Position numbers and translations under genes: made by a program. A stretch of DNA of 32,878 bases from Listeria fleischmannii subsp. fleischmannii LU2006-1 (GTDB lineage: Bacteria; Bacillota; Bacilli; Lactobacillales; Listeriaceae). The stretch covers positions 1 to 32,878 of the forward strand of contig NZ_ALWW01000033.1 in NCBI RefSeq assembly GCF_000344175.1, in the 5' to 3' direction. The notes beneath the pieces were generated by a model. It saw only the letters and a list, made by a program, of their open reading frames with translations. It did not search any database and was not told where the DNA came from. Below are positions 1 to 9,319 of this stretch, piece by piece. Position 1 is the stretch's first letter. Each line of letters begins with the position of its first letter.

Positions 1-1
1 C

Positions 2-374
2 GAAGCGATTATAATCGGGATTGGCATTAATGTGAATACAAACTGAATTTCCAGAAGAAATAAAAGAAAAAGCTACGTCGCTCGCTATTTTAGCAGGGCA
101 CTCGTTCCCTCGCGCTAAGCTTCTTCAAGAAATTTTAAGGCAACTTGAAAAATACTATCAAGTATTTATGGATGATGGGTTTAGTCCGATTAAATTACTT
201 TGGGAAGCAAAAGCGATTCCTTTTCGTGAAAAAATCATTGTGTCCACTATGCAAGGCTCCATTGAAGGGACCGCAGAAGGGATATCAGACGAGGGTGTGT
301 TACTTGTGCGAGATGATAGCGGGGTGCGACACCAAATTTATTCGGCAGATATTGACTTCTTTAGTGAAAATTAA
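2..374 (+). CDS. birA: BirA C-terminal part (biotin-protein ligase / biotin operon repressor), 5' end outside window, frameshifted as written
   Basis: BirA attaches biotin to acetyl-CoA carboxylase and pyruvate carboxylase and, in this group, also represses biotin genes. The first 14 codons read EAIIIGIGINVNTN, matching the conserved G-I-G-x-N-V-N segment of the ligase domain, and then hit TGA at 44-46. The next frame continues from base 45 as EFPEEIKEKATSLAILAGHS and runs to TAA at 372-374. It ends in a small beta-barrel-like C-terminal domain (GSIEGTAEGISDEGVLLVRD) typical of BirA. Removing one A from the AAA at 40-42 joins the frames as N-T-T-E-F-P-E-E. The identification rests on these motifs and on the position ahead of the panBCD block, as in Listeria. 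The frameshift is probably a sequence error, because five similar ones occur in the window. The N-terminal DNA-binding part is not in view. Confidence 0.82.
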
Positions 375-448
375 TTTTTGATGATTTAAAAATGGAAATT
401 GAAGCGATTTCGCTTATGAAAATATCATTTTATAAAGAGTGACCCTTA

Positions 449-479
449 GAAAATGCTAAGTTTTAGCATTTTCTTTTTT
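449..479 (+). terminator. Rho-independent terminator after birA
   Basis: A perfect 11-bp inverted repeat (GAAAATGCTAA / TTAGCATTTTC, 449-459 and 463-473) with a 3-base loop is followed directly by six T (474-479). The stem is AT-rich but long. It lies 75 bases after the birA stop and ahead of the next gene. Confidence 0.8.
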
Positions 480-521
480 GATATAAATTGTGTAAAATAA
501 AAAGCGATTAGGAGGTTAGTC

Positions 522-989
522 ATGAAGAAAATCATGCTGTTTATTGGGGTTTGTGTGTTAGGGTTAGCGCTTGCGGCCTGTTCGCAAACGGAATCACAAA
601 AGAAAGAGGCAAGTGAAAAAACGAAAGAGACGAGTCAAGCGGGAAAAGCTTTTTTAACGACGATTGGAACAAATGATTTTAAAGAGAAACTTGACCAAAA
701 AGAAGACGGCTTTATCTATGTTGGTCGGCCATCATGTGTGGATTGTCAAGCTTTTCAACCGATTTTAAAAGAGGCGCTACAGGAAGAGAATTTTTCTGGT
801 AAAATGGCTTATTATAATACGGATGCTGCCAGTAAAGAAAATCGGGAACAGATGATGAGCTTATTAAAAGGGTTAAAAATTGATTCTGTTCCTACGATGG
901 TCTATTTAAAAGATGGAAAAGTCGCATCCAAATTTTTAGGAAATGATAGTAAAAGTGAGTTGAAAGAGTGGTTAAGTCAAAATAAATAG
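522..989 (+). CDS. Thioredoxin-fold lipoprotein (bacteriocin transport accessory protein-like)
   Basis: A 155-residue exported protein. It starts with a lipoprotein signal peptide: charged MKK, a hydrophobic stretch at residues 4-17 and the lipobox L17-A18-A19-C20, so Cys20 should be lipidated and anchor it outside the membrane. A Lys/Glu/Ser/Thr-rich linker (about 21-42) precedes a thioredoxin domain (about 44-153). This domain has the redox pair C72-V-D-C75 and the cis-proline motif V123-P124-T125. The CVDC centre differs from the CGPC of thioredoxin, and proteins of this shape are often annotated as bacteriocin transport accessory protein. It probably acts in thiol-disulfide exchange on the outer face of the membrane, but no substrate is known. 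The start ATG has the ribosome site AGGAGG about 6 bases upstream. It stands alone between two terminators. In L. monocytogenes a similar gene lies at the same place, between birA and panB. Confidence 0.85.
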   Translation: MKKIMLFIGVCVLGLALAACSQTESQKKEASEKTKETSQAGKAFLTTIGTNDFKEKLDQKEDGFIYVGRPSCVDCQAFQPILKEALQEENFSGKMAYYNTDAASKENREQMMSLLKGLKIDSVPTMVYLKDGKVASKFLGNDSKSELKEWLSQNK

Positions 990-1001
990 TCTTTTGTAAG
1001 T

Positions 1002-1039
1002 AGCCCTTGCTTGAATGGTAAAAGCGAGGGCTGTTTTTT
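1002..1039 (+). terminator. Rho-independent terminator after the thioredoxin-like gene
   Basis: A 10-bp stem (AGCCCTTGCT at 1002-1011 and AGCGAGGGCT at 1023-1032, one G-T wobble) closes an 11-base loop and is followed by six T at 1034-1039. It lies 12 bases after the stop codon. Confidence 0.88.
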
Positions 1040-1052
1040 CAAAAAAGTGTGC

Positions 1053-1081
1053 TTTATACCATCTCGTAAATGTGCTAAACT
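1053..1081 (+). promoter_or_regulatory. Candidate promoter of the panB operon
   Basis: TTTATA (1053-1058), a 17-base spacer and TAAACT (1076-1081), the latter preceded by TGC to give an extended -10. It would start transcription near 1088, leaving a leader of about 108 bases. It lies between the upstream terminator and panB. No experimental support; the call is by match to the sigma-A consensus. Confidence 0.45.
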
Positions 1082-1195
1082 ATCAGATGAAGCAATGAAT
1101 TTGATCGTATTCTTAGGAAACGATACCTCAATGCTTTTATTTCAACCATTTTTTGCCGTGATTCAGTGAATGAACATGGACGAAAGGACGCGTTA

Positions 1196-2032
1196 ATGAT
1201 GAAAAAACCTATTGATTTTATTGCTATGAAAGAAAATCAAGAAAAAATAGTAATGGTCACGGCCTATGATTTTCCTTCTGCCAAAAATGCAGAGGCTTCA
1301 GGCGTAGACATGATTCTTGTGGGCGATTCTCTTGGAATGACAGTGCTTGGCTATGACTCTACTGTAGCTGTTACGACGGATGATATGATTCATCATACAA
1401 AAGCAGTGAAACGAGGCGCTAAAGATACCTTCGTTGTAACGGATATGCCTTTTATGACCTATCACGGGACGGTAAGTGAGACAATAGACCGTGCTCGGCT
1501 GCTTATTCAGGAAACAGGCACGGATGCTCTTAAATTAGAGGGAGCGGACGAAGTAGTGGAGCATATAGCGGCTCTAACCCATGCAGGTGCTCCGGTTGTT
1601 GCTCATCTTGGGTTAACGCCTCAATCTATCGGACTGACAGGAAGTTATAAAGTCCGGGCGAAATCACAACAAGAAGCAGAAAAATTATTAGAAGATGCCA
1701 AAAAAGTAGAAGAGGCTGGAGCGATTGCGCTTGTTTTAGAAGCGATTCCGAAACAACTGGCAGAGCAAGTGACGAAAAGTTTACGCATTCCGACAATTGG
1801 AATTGGAGCGGGTGTTCATACAGACGGTCAAGTGCTCGTTTATCACGATATTATCGGGTATGGCATTATGCGCCGCGCGAAATTTGTTAAAGATTATGCC
1901 GAAGTGGATCCTATTATCGAGAGAGCTCTTACACAATTTGCTAAAGATGTAAAATCAAAAGAATTCCCAGAAGATAAGCATTCTTATGCGATGAGTGAAG
2001 AAGAACTTCCAGGATTGTACGGGGGAAAATAA
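1196..2032 (+). CDS. panB: 3-methyl-2-oxobutanoate hydroxymethyltransferase (PanB)
   Basis: PanB adds a hydroxymethyl group from 5,10-methylene-tetrahydrofolate to 2-oxoisovalerate, the first committed step to pantothenate and coenzyme A. The protein shows the PanB signatures V-T-A-Y-D near the N-terminus, [12 protein letters not shown] (metal and substrate binding), [19 protein letters not shown] and I-G-I-G-A-G near the end of the barrel. With ATG at 1196 it is 278 residues. ATG at 1199 gives 277, the usual length. Both follow AAAGGA at 1183-1188. An upstream in-frame GTG at 1166 adds residues not seen in homologues and is unlikely. panC starts one base after the stop, so the two are surely co-transcribed. 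The link to folate one-carbon units fits fhs, thyA and dfrA elsewhere in the window. Confidence 0.95.
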   Translation: MMKKPIDFIAMKENQEKIVMVTAYDFPSAKNAEASGVDMILVGDSLGMTVLGYDSTVAVTTDDMIHHTKAVKRGAKDTFVVTDMPFMTYHGTVSETIDRARLLIQETGTDALKLEGADEVVEHIAALTHAGAPVVAHLGLTPQSIGLTGSYKVRAKSQQEAEKLLEDAKKVEEAGAIALVLEAIPKQLAEQVTKSLRIPTIGIGAGVHTDGQVLVYHDIIGYGIMRRAKFVKDYAEVDPIIERALTQFAKDVKSKEFPEDKHSYAMSEEELPGLYGGK

Positions 2033-2033
2033 G

Positions 2034-2889
2034 ATGAGAAGAATTATACGGACAAGACAAGAATTGCATCAATCGATTAAATCACTTGAAACGGGATCTA
2101 TTGGTTTTGTTCCCACGATGGGGTACTTGCATGAAGGGCATCTTGCGCTCATCCAAAAAGCAAAATCAGAAAATGATTTTGTCGTAATGAGTATTTTTGT
2201 CAACCCTCTGCAATTTGGGCCTAATGAAGATTTAACGGCGTATCCTCGAGATGAAAAGCGCGACCTGAAACTTGCAGAAGAGCAGGGTGTAGATATTCTT
2301 TTTTTACCAAATGTTAGTGAGATTTATCCGGTTCCTTTATCCACAACTATTCATGTTGAAAAGCGTGTGGATGTGCTAGACGGTGAGAAGCGACCAGGTC
2401 ATTTTGATGGTGTGGCAACGGTCCTTTTAAAACTTTTTCATCTTGTCATGCCAAATCGTGCTTATTTTGGGCAAAAAGATGCTCAGCAACTGGCGATTGT
2501 AGAAGCGCTCGTAGAAGATTACTTTTTACCAATTGCAATTCAGCGAGTTGAAACAGTGCGCGAGGCGGATGGTTTAGCGAAAAGTAGTCGAAATATCAAC
2601 CTCACAGTGGATGAGCGAAAAGAGGCACCTATTATCCATCAAGCCCTTTTGGCGGGGAAAAAATGCATTTTAGATGGTGTGGAAGATGAGACAACTATCC
2701 TAGCAGAAGTACAAAAAACGCTTGGGAAAAGTGACTAAAAAAGTAGATTATTTAGCCCTTTATGAGTATCCTAGTTTCAAAGCTGTGACAGATTTTTCTA
2801 GAACGCTCATTTTAGCGATAGCCGTGCAGTATGAAAAAGCGCGTTTAATTGATAACGAACTTATTAAGCGAGGTGAAGAAAATGCTTAA
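2034..2889 (+). CDS. panC: Pantothenate synthetase (PanC), frameshifted near its 3' end as written
   Basis: PanC joins pantoate and beta-alanine using ATP. The HxGH-type motif ([10 protein letters not shown]), F-V-N-P-x-Q-F, the F-G-x-K-D nucleotide loop and the K-S-S-R-N loop (usually M-S-S-R-N) are all present. The start ATG follows panB by one base. As written, the frame ends at TAA 2736-2738 after 234 residues. The C-terminal part continues in the next frame from about 2731 ([14 protein letters not shown], then K-A-R-L-I-D-N) to TAA at 2887-2889. Removing one A from the AAAA at 2727-2730 restores a 284-residue protein, the normal size. The corrected stop overlaps the panD start by 8 bases, a typical coupled arrangement, which supports the correction. 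A real mutation would probably leave the strain needing pantothenate. Confidence 0.9.
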
Positions 2890-3265
2890 AACGATGATGT
2901 ATGCGAAAATTCACCGAGCAACTGTAACGGAAGCTAATTTAAATTATGTAGGCAGTATTACGATTGATGAAGAACTTTTGGAAGCGACAGGGTTACTCCC
3001 GAATGAAAAAGTACAGATTGTAAACAATAATAATGGTGCACGGTTTGAAACGTATATTATTGCGGGTGCAAAAAAAAGTGGTGTGATTTGTTTAAATGGT
3101 GCCGCTGCAAGATTAGTTGCACCAGGGGATATTGTTATTATTATGGGCTATGCGCAAATAGATGCAGAAGAAGCCAAAACGCTTTGCCCTAAAGTCATTG
3201 TGTTAGACGAAAAAAATCAAATTGCAGAACGCTTATACGAGGAAAAAGCGAATACAAAACTATAA
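2882..3265 (+). CDS. panD: Aspartate 1-decarboxylase precursor (PanD)
   Basis: PanD makes beta-alanine from aspartate for pantothenate synthesis. It is a pyruvoyl enzyme made as a 127-residue proenzyme that cuts itself between Gly24 and Ser25. Here G24-S25 sits exactly in the conserved context Y-V-G-S-I-T-I-D. Other family features are K9 with I-H-R-A-T-V-T and the N-G-A-A-A-R segment. The ATG at 2882 is chosen because it gives the family length and places the cleavage site correctly; AGGTGAAGA-like ribosome-site sequence precedes it. It overlaps the corrected panC by 8 bases. dinG follows 35 bases later with no terminator between, so panBCD-dinG may be one transcript, as in B. subtilis. Confidence 0.95.
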   Translation: MLKTMMYAKIHRATVTEANLNYVGSITIDEELLEATGLLPNEKVQIVNNNNGARFETYIIAGAKKSGVICLNGAAARLVAPGDIVIIMGYAQIDAEEAKTLCPKVIVLDEKNQIAERLYEEKANTKL

Positions 3266-3300
3266 AATTTAGTGGAACTGGTTGTAGGAAGGTGAATTAA

Positions 3301-6099
3301 ATGGGACGAAAGTTAAAAAAATATGTAGTCGTAGATTTGGAAACGACAGGCAATCAAGCATCAAGAGATGATCGAATTATTCAATTTGCCGCCACTATTG
3401 TGGAAGGAAAACAAATTGTAGAGACTTTTTCAACCTTTATTAATCCTTTAAAACCAGTTCCACCTTTTATTCAGGAGTTAACGAGTATTACGCCGGATGA
3501 TTTAAAAGATGCGCCTCTTTTTGAAGATGTGGCTGAAACGATTTTGGCTCTTTTAGATAATACGATTTTTGTAGCCCATAATGTTAATTTTGATTGGACT
3601 TTTTTACAAAAGGAAATGCGCCGAGTAGGGCTCTCTATTCCTAAAATGAAACTGATTGATACGGTGGAATTAGCGCGTATTTTATATCCCTCTGTAGATA
3701 GTTATAAATTGCAGGATTTAGCGGATGAATTTGGCTTTATCCATGAAAATCCGCACCAAGCAGATAGTGATGCGCTTGTGACGGCGGAATTATTTATTAA
3801 ATGTGTCGAAAAACTAGAAGGGTTGCCGGTTGCGGTGATTCGAAAAATGACGACGATTGCTCAGCCGCTAAAAACACATTTACCGGAGCTTTTCTTTGAG
3901 ATTGAAATGAAAAAGGACCGATTGGCAGAAACACTGCCTGACAAGTGGCTAATCCACCGAGGTTTAGTAATTCGTCGAAAACAAATTCGGAAACCGATTT
4001 ATCAAACGAAAGGAAAACTTGATTTTCCAGAATCGACCGCAGAAAAATTAGCGTTATTTAAGCGTGCGGGCGCCCCTTTATACGCGAGAAGTGGTCAATT
4101 TGATATGATGAATATTGTTTTTCAAGCGATGAAAGAAAAAAGTCATGCGCTTATTGAAGCTGGAACGGGGATAGGAAAATCATTGGGGTATTTTTTACCT
4201 GCGATTTATTTTGCCAAACAAAAGGAATTACCTGTCATTATAAGTACATATACGAATCTTCTTCAAACACAGCTTTATGAAAAAGATGTGCCCCTTCTCT
4301 CTAAATTAACAGGGTTTGATATTCAAGCCACCCTTTTAAAGGGAAGAGATCATTACTTAAACTTATTTAAATTTGAACAACTGCTTTATGAAAGTGACCC
4401 GCAGTATGATGTGGTGGTGACCAAATTAAAGCTTCTCATCTGGTTAACGGAAACCGAAACAGGTGATATTGATGAAGTGAATTTATCGAGCGGAGGAGAA
4501 TTATTTTGGAACCGAATGAAGCACACAGGTTGGTATTTATCCGAGAAAAAAGATCCTTGGATTGACTTTGACTTCTATAAATTTAGCTTGGAGCAAGCTC
4601 GCCACGCGGATTTAGTGATTGTCAACCATGCCCTCCTTCTTTCCGACCATTTTAGTGGGAGAAATTTATTGCCAGATTATTCGTTTGCGGTTATTGATGA
4701 GGCGCATCATTTTGCGGAAAGTGCGCGAAAACAAAAAAGCTTTTACTTGTCTTATCGAAAAGTTAAATACTTTATGAATCAGCTTGGGACACTTGAAAAA
4801 TACTCTTTATTAAGCCGACTTGAAATGGTCTTTCCCGGAGAAGAAAGTCTCTATGATTTAGATATTGCCCAAGTGAAATTGAATGAGGCGGCAGATGAAT
4901 TGTTTAGCCTACTTCATGCACGAATATTAGCAAATCAAAGTAGTAAAAAGGAACTTGTTTTGATTGAAAATAAAACGAATGTCCACTTTGATTCTGAGCT
5001 CCTTTATGCCGGTCAAAATGTGCTTGTTTTATTCCGAGAAATTGAGGAACATATTGGCATTCTTTTGCAAAAAGGAAAACAAGAGGAGGGTGAGTTAAAA
5101 GAAGCAGAAACTGTTTTTATTGAAGAAGTCTATTCCTTTTTACTGGACTGGAAACGGATGCGAAAGGATTTTGAAGACTTGCTTCAAGAAAAAGAACAGA
5201 TGATGACCGTTTCTCTTCTGGCTGATAAAAATGGAGCGCTTGCGAGTTTACGAATTGTTGGTACGCTGATGGAAGTCGAGCGGGCGCTTCAAGAAGATTT
5301 CTTTAGTCAAAAGAAAAGCGTCATTTTGACGTCTGCTACGCTCTCTATTCATCATGATTTTTCTTATATAAAAAAAGCACTTGGGCTAGAAAAAAGCGCA
5401 CTCATAGAAGCGCAAATTCCGTCTCCGTTCGATTACGAAGAAAATGCGCGAATTTTAATCCCGCAAGATATGCCTCAAATTAAAGGTACACCCGTGGCCG
5501 ATTATGCGAAGGCCCTTGCTGATTATTTAAGCGATGTCGCGGTTTGCACAAAAGGGCGAATGCTCGTTTTATTTACGGCAACGGACATGTTACGGGAGAC
5601 CCTACGATTTATGAAAGAAAAAGAGGAACTTTTGGAATATATGATTTTAGCACAAGGCGTTTCAACAGGCAGTCCTGCGCGACTCACAAAGCAGTTTCAG
5701 TTGTTTGAAAAGGCCATTTTACTTGGAACGACTAGTTTTTGGGAAGGGATTGATATTCCGGGTGAAAAATTATCGTGTCTTGCGATAGTCCGTTTGCCTT
5801 TTAAGCCGCTCGACGATCCCTATACGAAAGCCCAAATTGCACTGCGCAAAGAACGTGGTGAAAATGCATTTCAAACATATTCCTTACCAGAAGCCGTGCT
5901 TCGCTTTAAACAAGGCTTTGGGCGTTTAATTCGGCGGGAGACCGACCGAGGTATTATTTTAGTTTTTGATAATCGAATGGATACGACCAAATTTGGAAAA
6001 AGCTTTTTAAATTCTATCCCTAATGTCCCGACGAAAAGAGGGGAAAAGGCGATGATTTTAAAAGAGCTAAGCGATTTTTTTGATACAGAATCATCATAA
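3301..6099 (+). CDS. dinG: DinG-family 3'-5' exonuclease with helicase-like domain
   Basis: A 932-residue two-domain protein. Residues about 7-165 form a DnaQ-like DEDDh exonuclease: D12-L-E14 (Exo I), D98 in H-N-V-N-F-D (Exo II) and H152-x4-D157 (Exo III). The rest is a superfamily 2 XPD/DinG-like helicase core: Walker A G288-T-G-I-G-K293-S, DEAH box D466-E-A-H469 and motif VI Q871-G-F-G-R-L-I-R-R879. No iron-sulfur cysteine cluster is apparent, unlike E. coli DinG. Firmicute proteins with this layout have been reported to act as single-strand 3'-5' exonucleases rather than helicases (established for the S. aureus protein). The role is probably DNA or RNA processing during repair. The ATG has GGAAGGTG 6 bases upstream. 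The last 20 or so residues are weakly conserved. Confidence 0.93.
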   Translation: MGRKLKKYVVVDLETTGNQASRDDRIIQFAATIVEGKQIVETFSTFINPLKPVPPFIQELTSITPDDLKDAPLFEDVAETILALLDNTIFVAHNVNFDWTFLQKEMRRVGLSIPKMKLIDTVELARILYPSVDSYKLQDLADEFGFIHENPHQADSDALVTAELFIKCVEKLEGLPVAVIRKMTTIAQPLKTHLPELFFEIEMKKDRLAETLPDKWLIHRGLVIRRKQIRKPIYQTKGKLDFPESTAEKLALFKRAGAPLYARSGQFDMMNIVFQAMKEKSHALIEAGTGIGKSLGYFLPAIYFAKQKELPVIISTYTNLLQTQLYEKDVPLLSKLTGFDIQATLLKGRDHYLNLFKFEQLLYESDPQYDVVVTKLKLLIWLTETETGDIDEVNLSSGGELFWNRMKHTGWYLSEKKDPWIDFDFYKFSLEQARHADLVIVNHALLLSDHFSGRNLLPDYSFAVIDEAHHFAESARKQKSFYLSYRKVKYFMNQLGTLEKYSLLSRLEMVFPGEESLYDLDIAQVKLNEAADELFSLLHARILANQSSKKELVLIENKTNVHFDSELLYAGQNVLVLFREIEEHIGILLQKGKQEEGELKEAETVFIEEVYSFLLDWKRMRKDFEDLLQEKEQMMTVSLLADKNGALASLRIVGTLMEVERALQEDFFSQKKSVILTSATLSIHHDFSYIKKALGLEKSALIEAQIPSPFDYEENARILIPQDMPQIKGTPVADYAKALADYLSDVAVCTKGRMLVLFTATDMLRETLRFMKEKEELLEYMILAQGVSTGSPARLTKQFQLFEKAILLGTTSFWEGIDIPGEKLSCLAIVRLPFKPLDDPYTKAQIALRKERGENAFQTYSLPEAVLRFKQGFGRLIRRETDRGIILVFDNRMDTTKFGKSFLNSIPNVPTKRGEKAMILKELSDFFDTESS

Positions 6100-6102
6100 G
6101 GC

Positions 6103-6131
6103 TTCAAAAAAAAGCAGCAAATTGCTATAAT
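6103..6131 (+). promoter_or_regulatory. Promoter for ypmB-aspB-asnS
   Basis: TTCAAA (6103-6108), a 17-base spacer and a perfect TATAAT (6126-6131) with an extended-10 TGC directly in front. It begins 3 bases after the dinG stop, so the downstream genes need not depend on read-through. Transcription would start near 6138. Confidence 0.7.
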
Positions 6132-6190
6132 AGGAACATATTGAAATTCAGCCCTTTTGGCAATTTACGAATAGAAATGAGCGAATAAAT

Positions 6191-6697
6191 TTGCAAAAAC
6201 GAAAAAACAGGCGAAAAATAGCCCTTTATATTCTCATCCCAATTGGCATTCTCATCCTTTTAGGTCTAGCATTCTTTTGGTTTTTGCACAGCGCCGAAAA
6301 GCCACTAAAAGCGGATGAAAAAGCGGCATTAGAACGAATTAGCGGTAGCGTAGATTTAAAATCACATGATGGCTTTTACTTATACAACGGACCAAAAGAA
6401 ACCTATTATGTTTTAACTGGGCAAAATAAAGCCGGAAAAGACATCGTGGTTTGGGTTCCAAAGAAAAAATCAGGCGAAGTTTTAGTCAAATTTGCGTCTG
6501 ATGGCATTAGTGAAAAACAAGCACGTGAGATTGTTCAAAAAGAAAAAAATCCAAGCAAAATTTTAAATGTTACGCTAGGTATGGAAGATAACATCCCCAT
6601 TTGGGAAGTGAGCTATTTAGATAAAAACGATAATCTTGGTTACTACGACATGACTTTTCAAGATGGCGAATGGCTAAGACAAATCGAGAATTTATAA
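6191..6697 (+). CDS. ypmB: YpmB / TseB-like membrane-anchored PepSY protein
   Basis: A 168-residue protein with a short Lys/Arg-rich cytoplasmic tail, one membrane helix (about residues 10-33) and an extracellular domain of tandem PepSY-like halves (E-K-A-A-L-E-R-I, then G-I-S-E-K-Q-A-R-E-I-V, ending W-E-V-S-Y-L-D and G-Y-Y-D-M-T-F-Q-D-G). The match to B. subtilis YpmB is by layout and by position directly ahead of aspB-asnS. YpmB (TseB) has been linked there to cell-wall elongation and PBP2A control. The start is uncertain. TTG at 6191 has no clear ribosome site. An upstream ATG at 6178 is out of frame by one base, and removing one base from GAATAAA would give M-S-D-K-L-Q-K-R. This could be another of the window's +1 errors. 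aspB follows after 15 bases with a strong ribosome site. Confidence 0.78.
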   Translation: MQKRKNRRKIALYILIPIGILILLGLAFFWFLHSAEKPLKADEKAALERISGSVDLKSHDGFYLYNGPKETYYVLTGQNKAGKDIVVWVPKKKSGEVLVKFASDGISEKQAREIVQKEKNPSKILNVTLGMEDNIPIWEVSYLDKNDNLGYYDMTFQDGEWLRQIENL

Positions 6698-6712
6698 GAG
6701 GAGGAGAAAATA

Positions 6713-7895
6713 ATGGACTTACCTTTGTCAAAACGTGTGCAGGAAGTAGCGCCCTCACCGACGCTTTTTATTACAGCAAAAGCGAAAAAAATGAAACAAG
6801 ATGGTATTGATGTCATCGGCCTCGGCGCAGGAGAACCTGATTTCAACACGCCGGAAAATATCATTCAGGCAGCTTATAAGTCCATGGAAAACGGCTTTAC
6901 AAAATACACGCCTTCTACTGGAATTCCTGAGTTGAAAAAAGCCAATCGTTCAAAAATTAGAACGTGACCAAGGTGTGCGTTATAAGGAAGAACAAATTTT
7001 CGTTGGAACGGGTGCGAAACATGTTTTATATTCAGCGTTTCAAACGATTTTAAATCCAGGTGATGAAGTGATTATACCAGTACCTTACTGGGTCACATAT
7101 CCCGAACAAGTGAAGCTAGCAGGAGGCGTTCCGGTTTTTGTCGAAGCGGGATTTGAGGCAGATTTTAAAATTAGTCCGGCAAACTTTGAAAAACATATCA
7201 CGCCTAAAACAAAAGCGATTGTTTTAAATTCCCCGAATAACCCAACTGGTATGTGTTACTCAAAAGCGGAATTAAAAGCATTGGCTGATATAGCGGTTAA
7301 ACACAATTTATGGATTGTTTCAGATGAAATTTATGAAAAATTATATTACGGCAATCCTTCTGACGTTGTTTCTGTTTCGAGCCTTAGTCCAGAAATTTAT
7401 GCCCATACGATTTTAATTAATGGGGTTTCAAAGGCCTATTCTATGACAGGTTGGCGAATTGGTTATGCAGCAGCAGACGAAAATGTGATTCGTGGAATGG
7501 GTAAACTGGCCGATCATATGACGAGTAACCCCACAGCAAATGCGCAATATGCGGCCGTTGAAGCCTATAACGGGCCACAAGATGTGCCAGAAAAAATGTA
7601 TCAGGCCTTTTCTGAACGTATGGCGCGATTTTATCCGCAGTTAGAGGAAATCCCTGGTTTTAAACCAAAGAAACCAGATGGCGCATTTTATTTCTTTATT
7701 GACGCGAGTGAGGCGGCGAGACGTAAAGGTTACGAGAGTGTGGATGCTTTTGCGGACGCTTTACTAACGGAAGCGCTTGTAGCGGTTATTCCGGGTTCAG
7801 GTTTTGGGATGCCAGACTATATTCGGTTATCTTATGCCACAGATCCAGAACTATTTCAAGAAGCACTAAATCGATTAAAAGACTTTATGAATTAA
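6713..7895 (+). CDS. aspB: Aspartate aminotransferase (AspB), frameshifted as written
   Basis: A class I/II PLP enzyme that moves an amino group between aspartate and 2-oxoglutarate. Motifs seen are G-L-G-A-G-E-P-D-F-N-T-P, Y-T-P-S-T-G, N-S-P-N-N-P-T-G, S-D-E-I-Y-E-K and the PLP lysine in N-G-V-S-K-A-Y-S-M-T-G-W-R (about residue 240). As written, frame 1 ends at TGA 6965-6967 after A-N-R-S-K-I-R-T, while the rest is open from before 6975. Removing one base from CCAA at 6942-6945 restores K-K-A-I-V-Q-K-L-E-R-D-Q-G-V-R and a 393-residue protein, the length of B. subtilis AspB. Conservation is complete on both sides of the break, so an error is more likely than a true loss. It sits between ypmB and asnS (15-base gap to asnS), an old and widely kept order. 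Confidence 0.92.
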
Positions 7896-7910
7896 TAGGG
7901 AGTGTACAGG

Positions 7911-9203
7911 GTGAAAATTACAATTAATCAAGTAAAAGATTATGTAGGACAAGAGGTAACAATAGGCGTTTGGCTTGCTAATAAACGTTCAAGTGGAAAA
8001 ATTGCCTTTTTACAAATGCGTGACGGGACTGCTTTTATGCAAGGTGTTGTGGTGAAAGCGGAAGTTTCAGAAGAAATTTTTACTTTAGCGAAAGGTATGA
8101 CACAAGAAACGAGTTTTTATGTAACGGGTGTCATCCAAGAAGATAGCCGTTCTGCGTTTGGTTATGAAATGACTGTTCGAAATATTGAAGTGATTTCAGA
8201 GGCTCATGATTATCCAATTACACCAAAAGAACACGGTACTGAGTTCTTAATGGATCATCGTCATTTATGGTTGCGTTCTAACAAACAACATGCCATTATG
8301 AAAATTAGAAACGAGATTATTCGCGCTTCTTATGAATTCTTTAACCAAGAAGGTTTTATTAAAGTTGACCCACCTATTTTAACAGGAAGTGCGCCTGAGG
8401 GGACAACGGAACTTTTCCATACGAAATATTTTGATGAAGATGCTTATCTTTCACAAAGTGGTCAATTATACATGGAAGCGGCTGCTATGGCTCTTGGCAA
8501 GGTGTTTTCATTCGGTCCCACTTTCCGTGCTGAAAAATCTAAAACGCGCCGTCATTTAATTGAATTTTGGATGATTGAACCTGAAATGGCCTTTTATACA
8601 TTAAAAGATAGCCTAGAAGTTCAAGAAAAATATGTGGCGTTTCTTGTAAAATCCGTTTTAGACAACTGTGCCATTGAACTTGATCGTCTTGGTCGCGATA
8701 CAGCTGTTCTTGAAAAAATGACAGCACCGTTTCCGCGGATTACGTATACAGACGCGATTACTTTATTAAAAGAAAAAGGTTTTGATGATATTGAGTGGGG
8801 AGAAGATTTTGGTGCCCCTCATGAAACGGCTATTGCCGATAGTTTTGAAAAACCTGTTTTCATTACACACTATCCAAAAGGTATTAAACCTTTCTATATG
8901 CCGGAAGATCCTGAAAATAGCGAAGTCGTCCTTTGTGCCGATTTAATTGCGCCTGAGGGCTATGGTGAAATTATCGGTGGTTCTGAGCGGATTCACGACC
9001 TAGATCTTTTACTTTCTCGTGTGAAAGAATTTGGCCTAGATGAAGAAGCTTACAGCTGGTATATAGACTTGGCACGTTATGGCTCAGTGCCGCATTCTGG
9101 ATTTGGGCTTGGTTTAGAACGAACAGTCGCTTGGATTTCAGGTACAGAACATGTTCGTGAAACCATTCCATTCCCACGTCTATTAAATCGTCTTTATCCG
9201 TAA
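7911..9203 (+). CDS. asnS: Asparaginyl-tRNA synthetase
   Basis: A class II aminoacyl-tRNA synthetase charging tRNA-Asn, 430 residues. An N-terminal OB-fold anticodon-binding domain (K-I-T-I-N-Q, then [16 protein letters not shown]) precedes the catalytic core. This core has motif 1 around [10 protein letters not shown], motif 2 F-R206-A-E208 and motif 3 G-L-G-L-E-R404. The GTG at 7911 is chosen over an in-frame GTG at 7902. It gives the family N-terminus MKITINQ and has AGGGAG at 7898-7903 at proper spacing. There is no T-box leader in front; the 15 bases after aspB leave no room. It ends at a strong terminator, closing the ypmB-aspB-asnS unit. Confidence 0.96.
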   Translation: MKITINQVKDYVGQEVTIGVWLANKRSSGKIAFLQMRDGTAFMQGVVVKAEVSEEIFTLAKGMTQETSFYVTGVIQEDSRSAFGYEMTVRNIEVISEAHDYPITPKEHGTEFLMDHRHLWLRSNKQHAIMKIRNEIIRASYEFFNQEGFIKVDPPILTGSAPEGTTELFHTKYFDEDAYLSQSGQLYMEAAAMALGKVFSFGPTFRAEKSKTRRHLIEFWMIEPEMAFYTLKDSLEVQEKYVAFLVKSVLDNCAIELDRLGRDTAVLEKMTAPFPRITYTDAITLLKEKGFDDIEWGEDFGAPHETAIADSFEKPVFITHYPKGIKPFYMPEDPENSEVVLCADLIAPEGYGEIIGGSERIHDLDLLLSRVKEFGLDEEAYSWYIDLARYGSVPHSGFGLGLERTVAWISGTEHVRETIPFPRLLNRLYP

Positions 9204-9214
9204 AATTAATTTGA

Positions 9215-9244
9215 AGCGAAACCATTTCTGGTTTCGCTTTTTTT
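9215..9244 (+). terminator. Rho-independent terminator after asnS
   Basis: A perfect 9-bp stem AGCGAAACC (9215-9223) / GGTTTCGCT (9230-9238), loop of 6, followed by a run of seven T (9238-9244). Confidence 0.9.
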
Positions 9245-9291
9245 GTTGGGAAAATTTAATTTTAGCGATATTTTCTTATTTTTTTCGTCTA

Positions 9292-9300
9292 TGCTATAAT
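9292..9300 (+). promoter_or_regulatory. Extended -10 promoter for dnaD-nth-ypoC
   Basis: TGCTATAAT, a perfect extended -10, 20 bases before the dnaD ATG. No good -35 hexamer is seen 16-18 bases upstream, where the sequence is T-rich, so it may rely on the extended -10. The predicted leader is very short. Confidence 0.55.
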
Positions 9301-9319
9301 TTTAAGTGAGGTGTTTAGG

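Noticed and set aside
2720-2740. Programmed +1 frameshifting in panC
   Set aside because: No slippery codon context, stimulator or family precedent, and five similar breaks occur in unrelated genes of the same window; an extra A is the simpler explanation.
7890-7911. T-box leader expected before asnS
   Set aside because: Only 15 bases separate aspB and asnS and no T-box sequence lies upstream of ypmB, so asnS is not controlled that way here.
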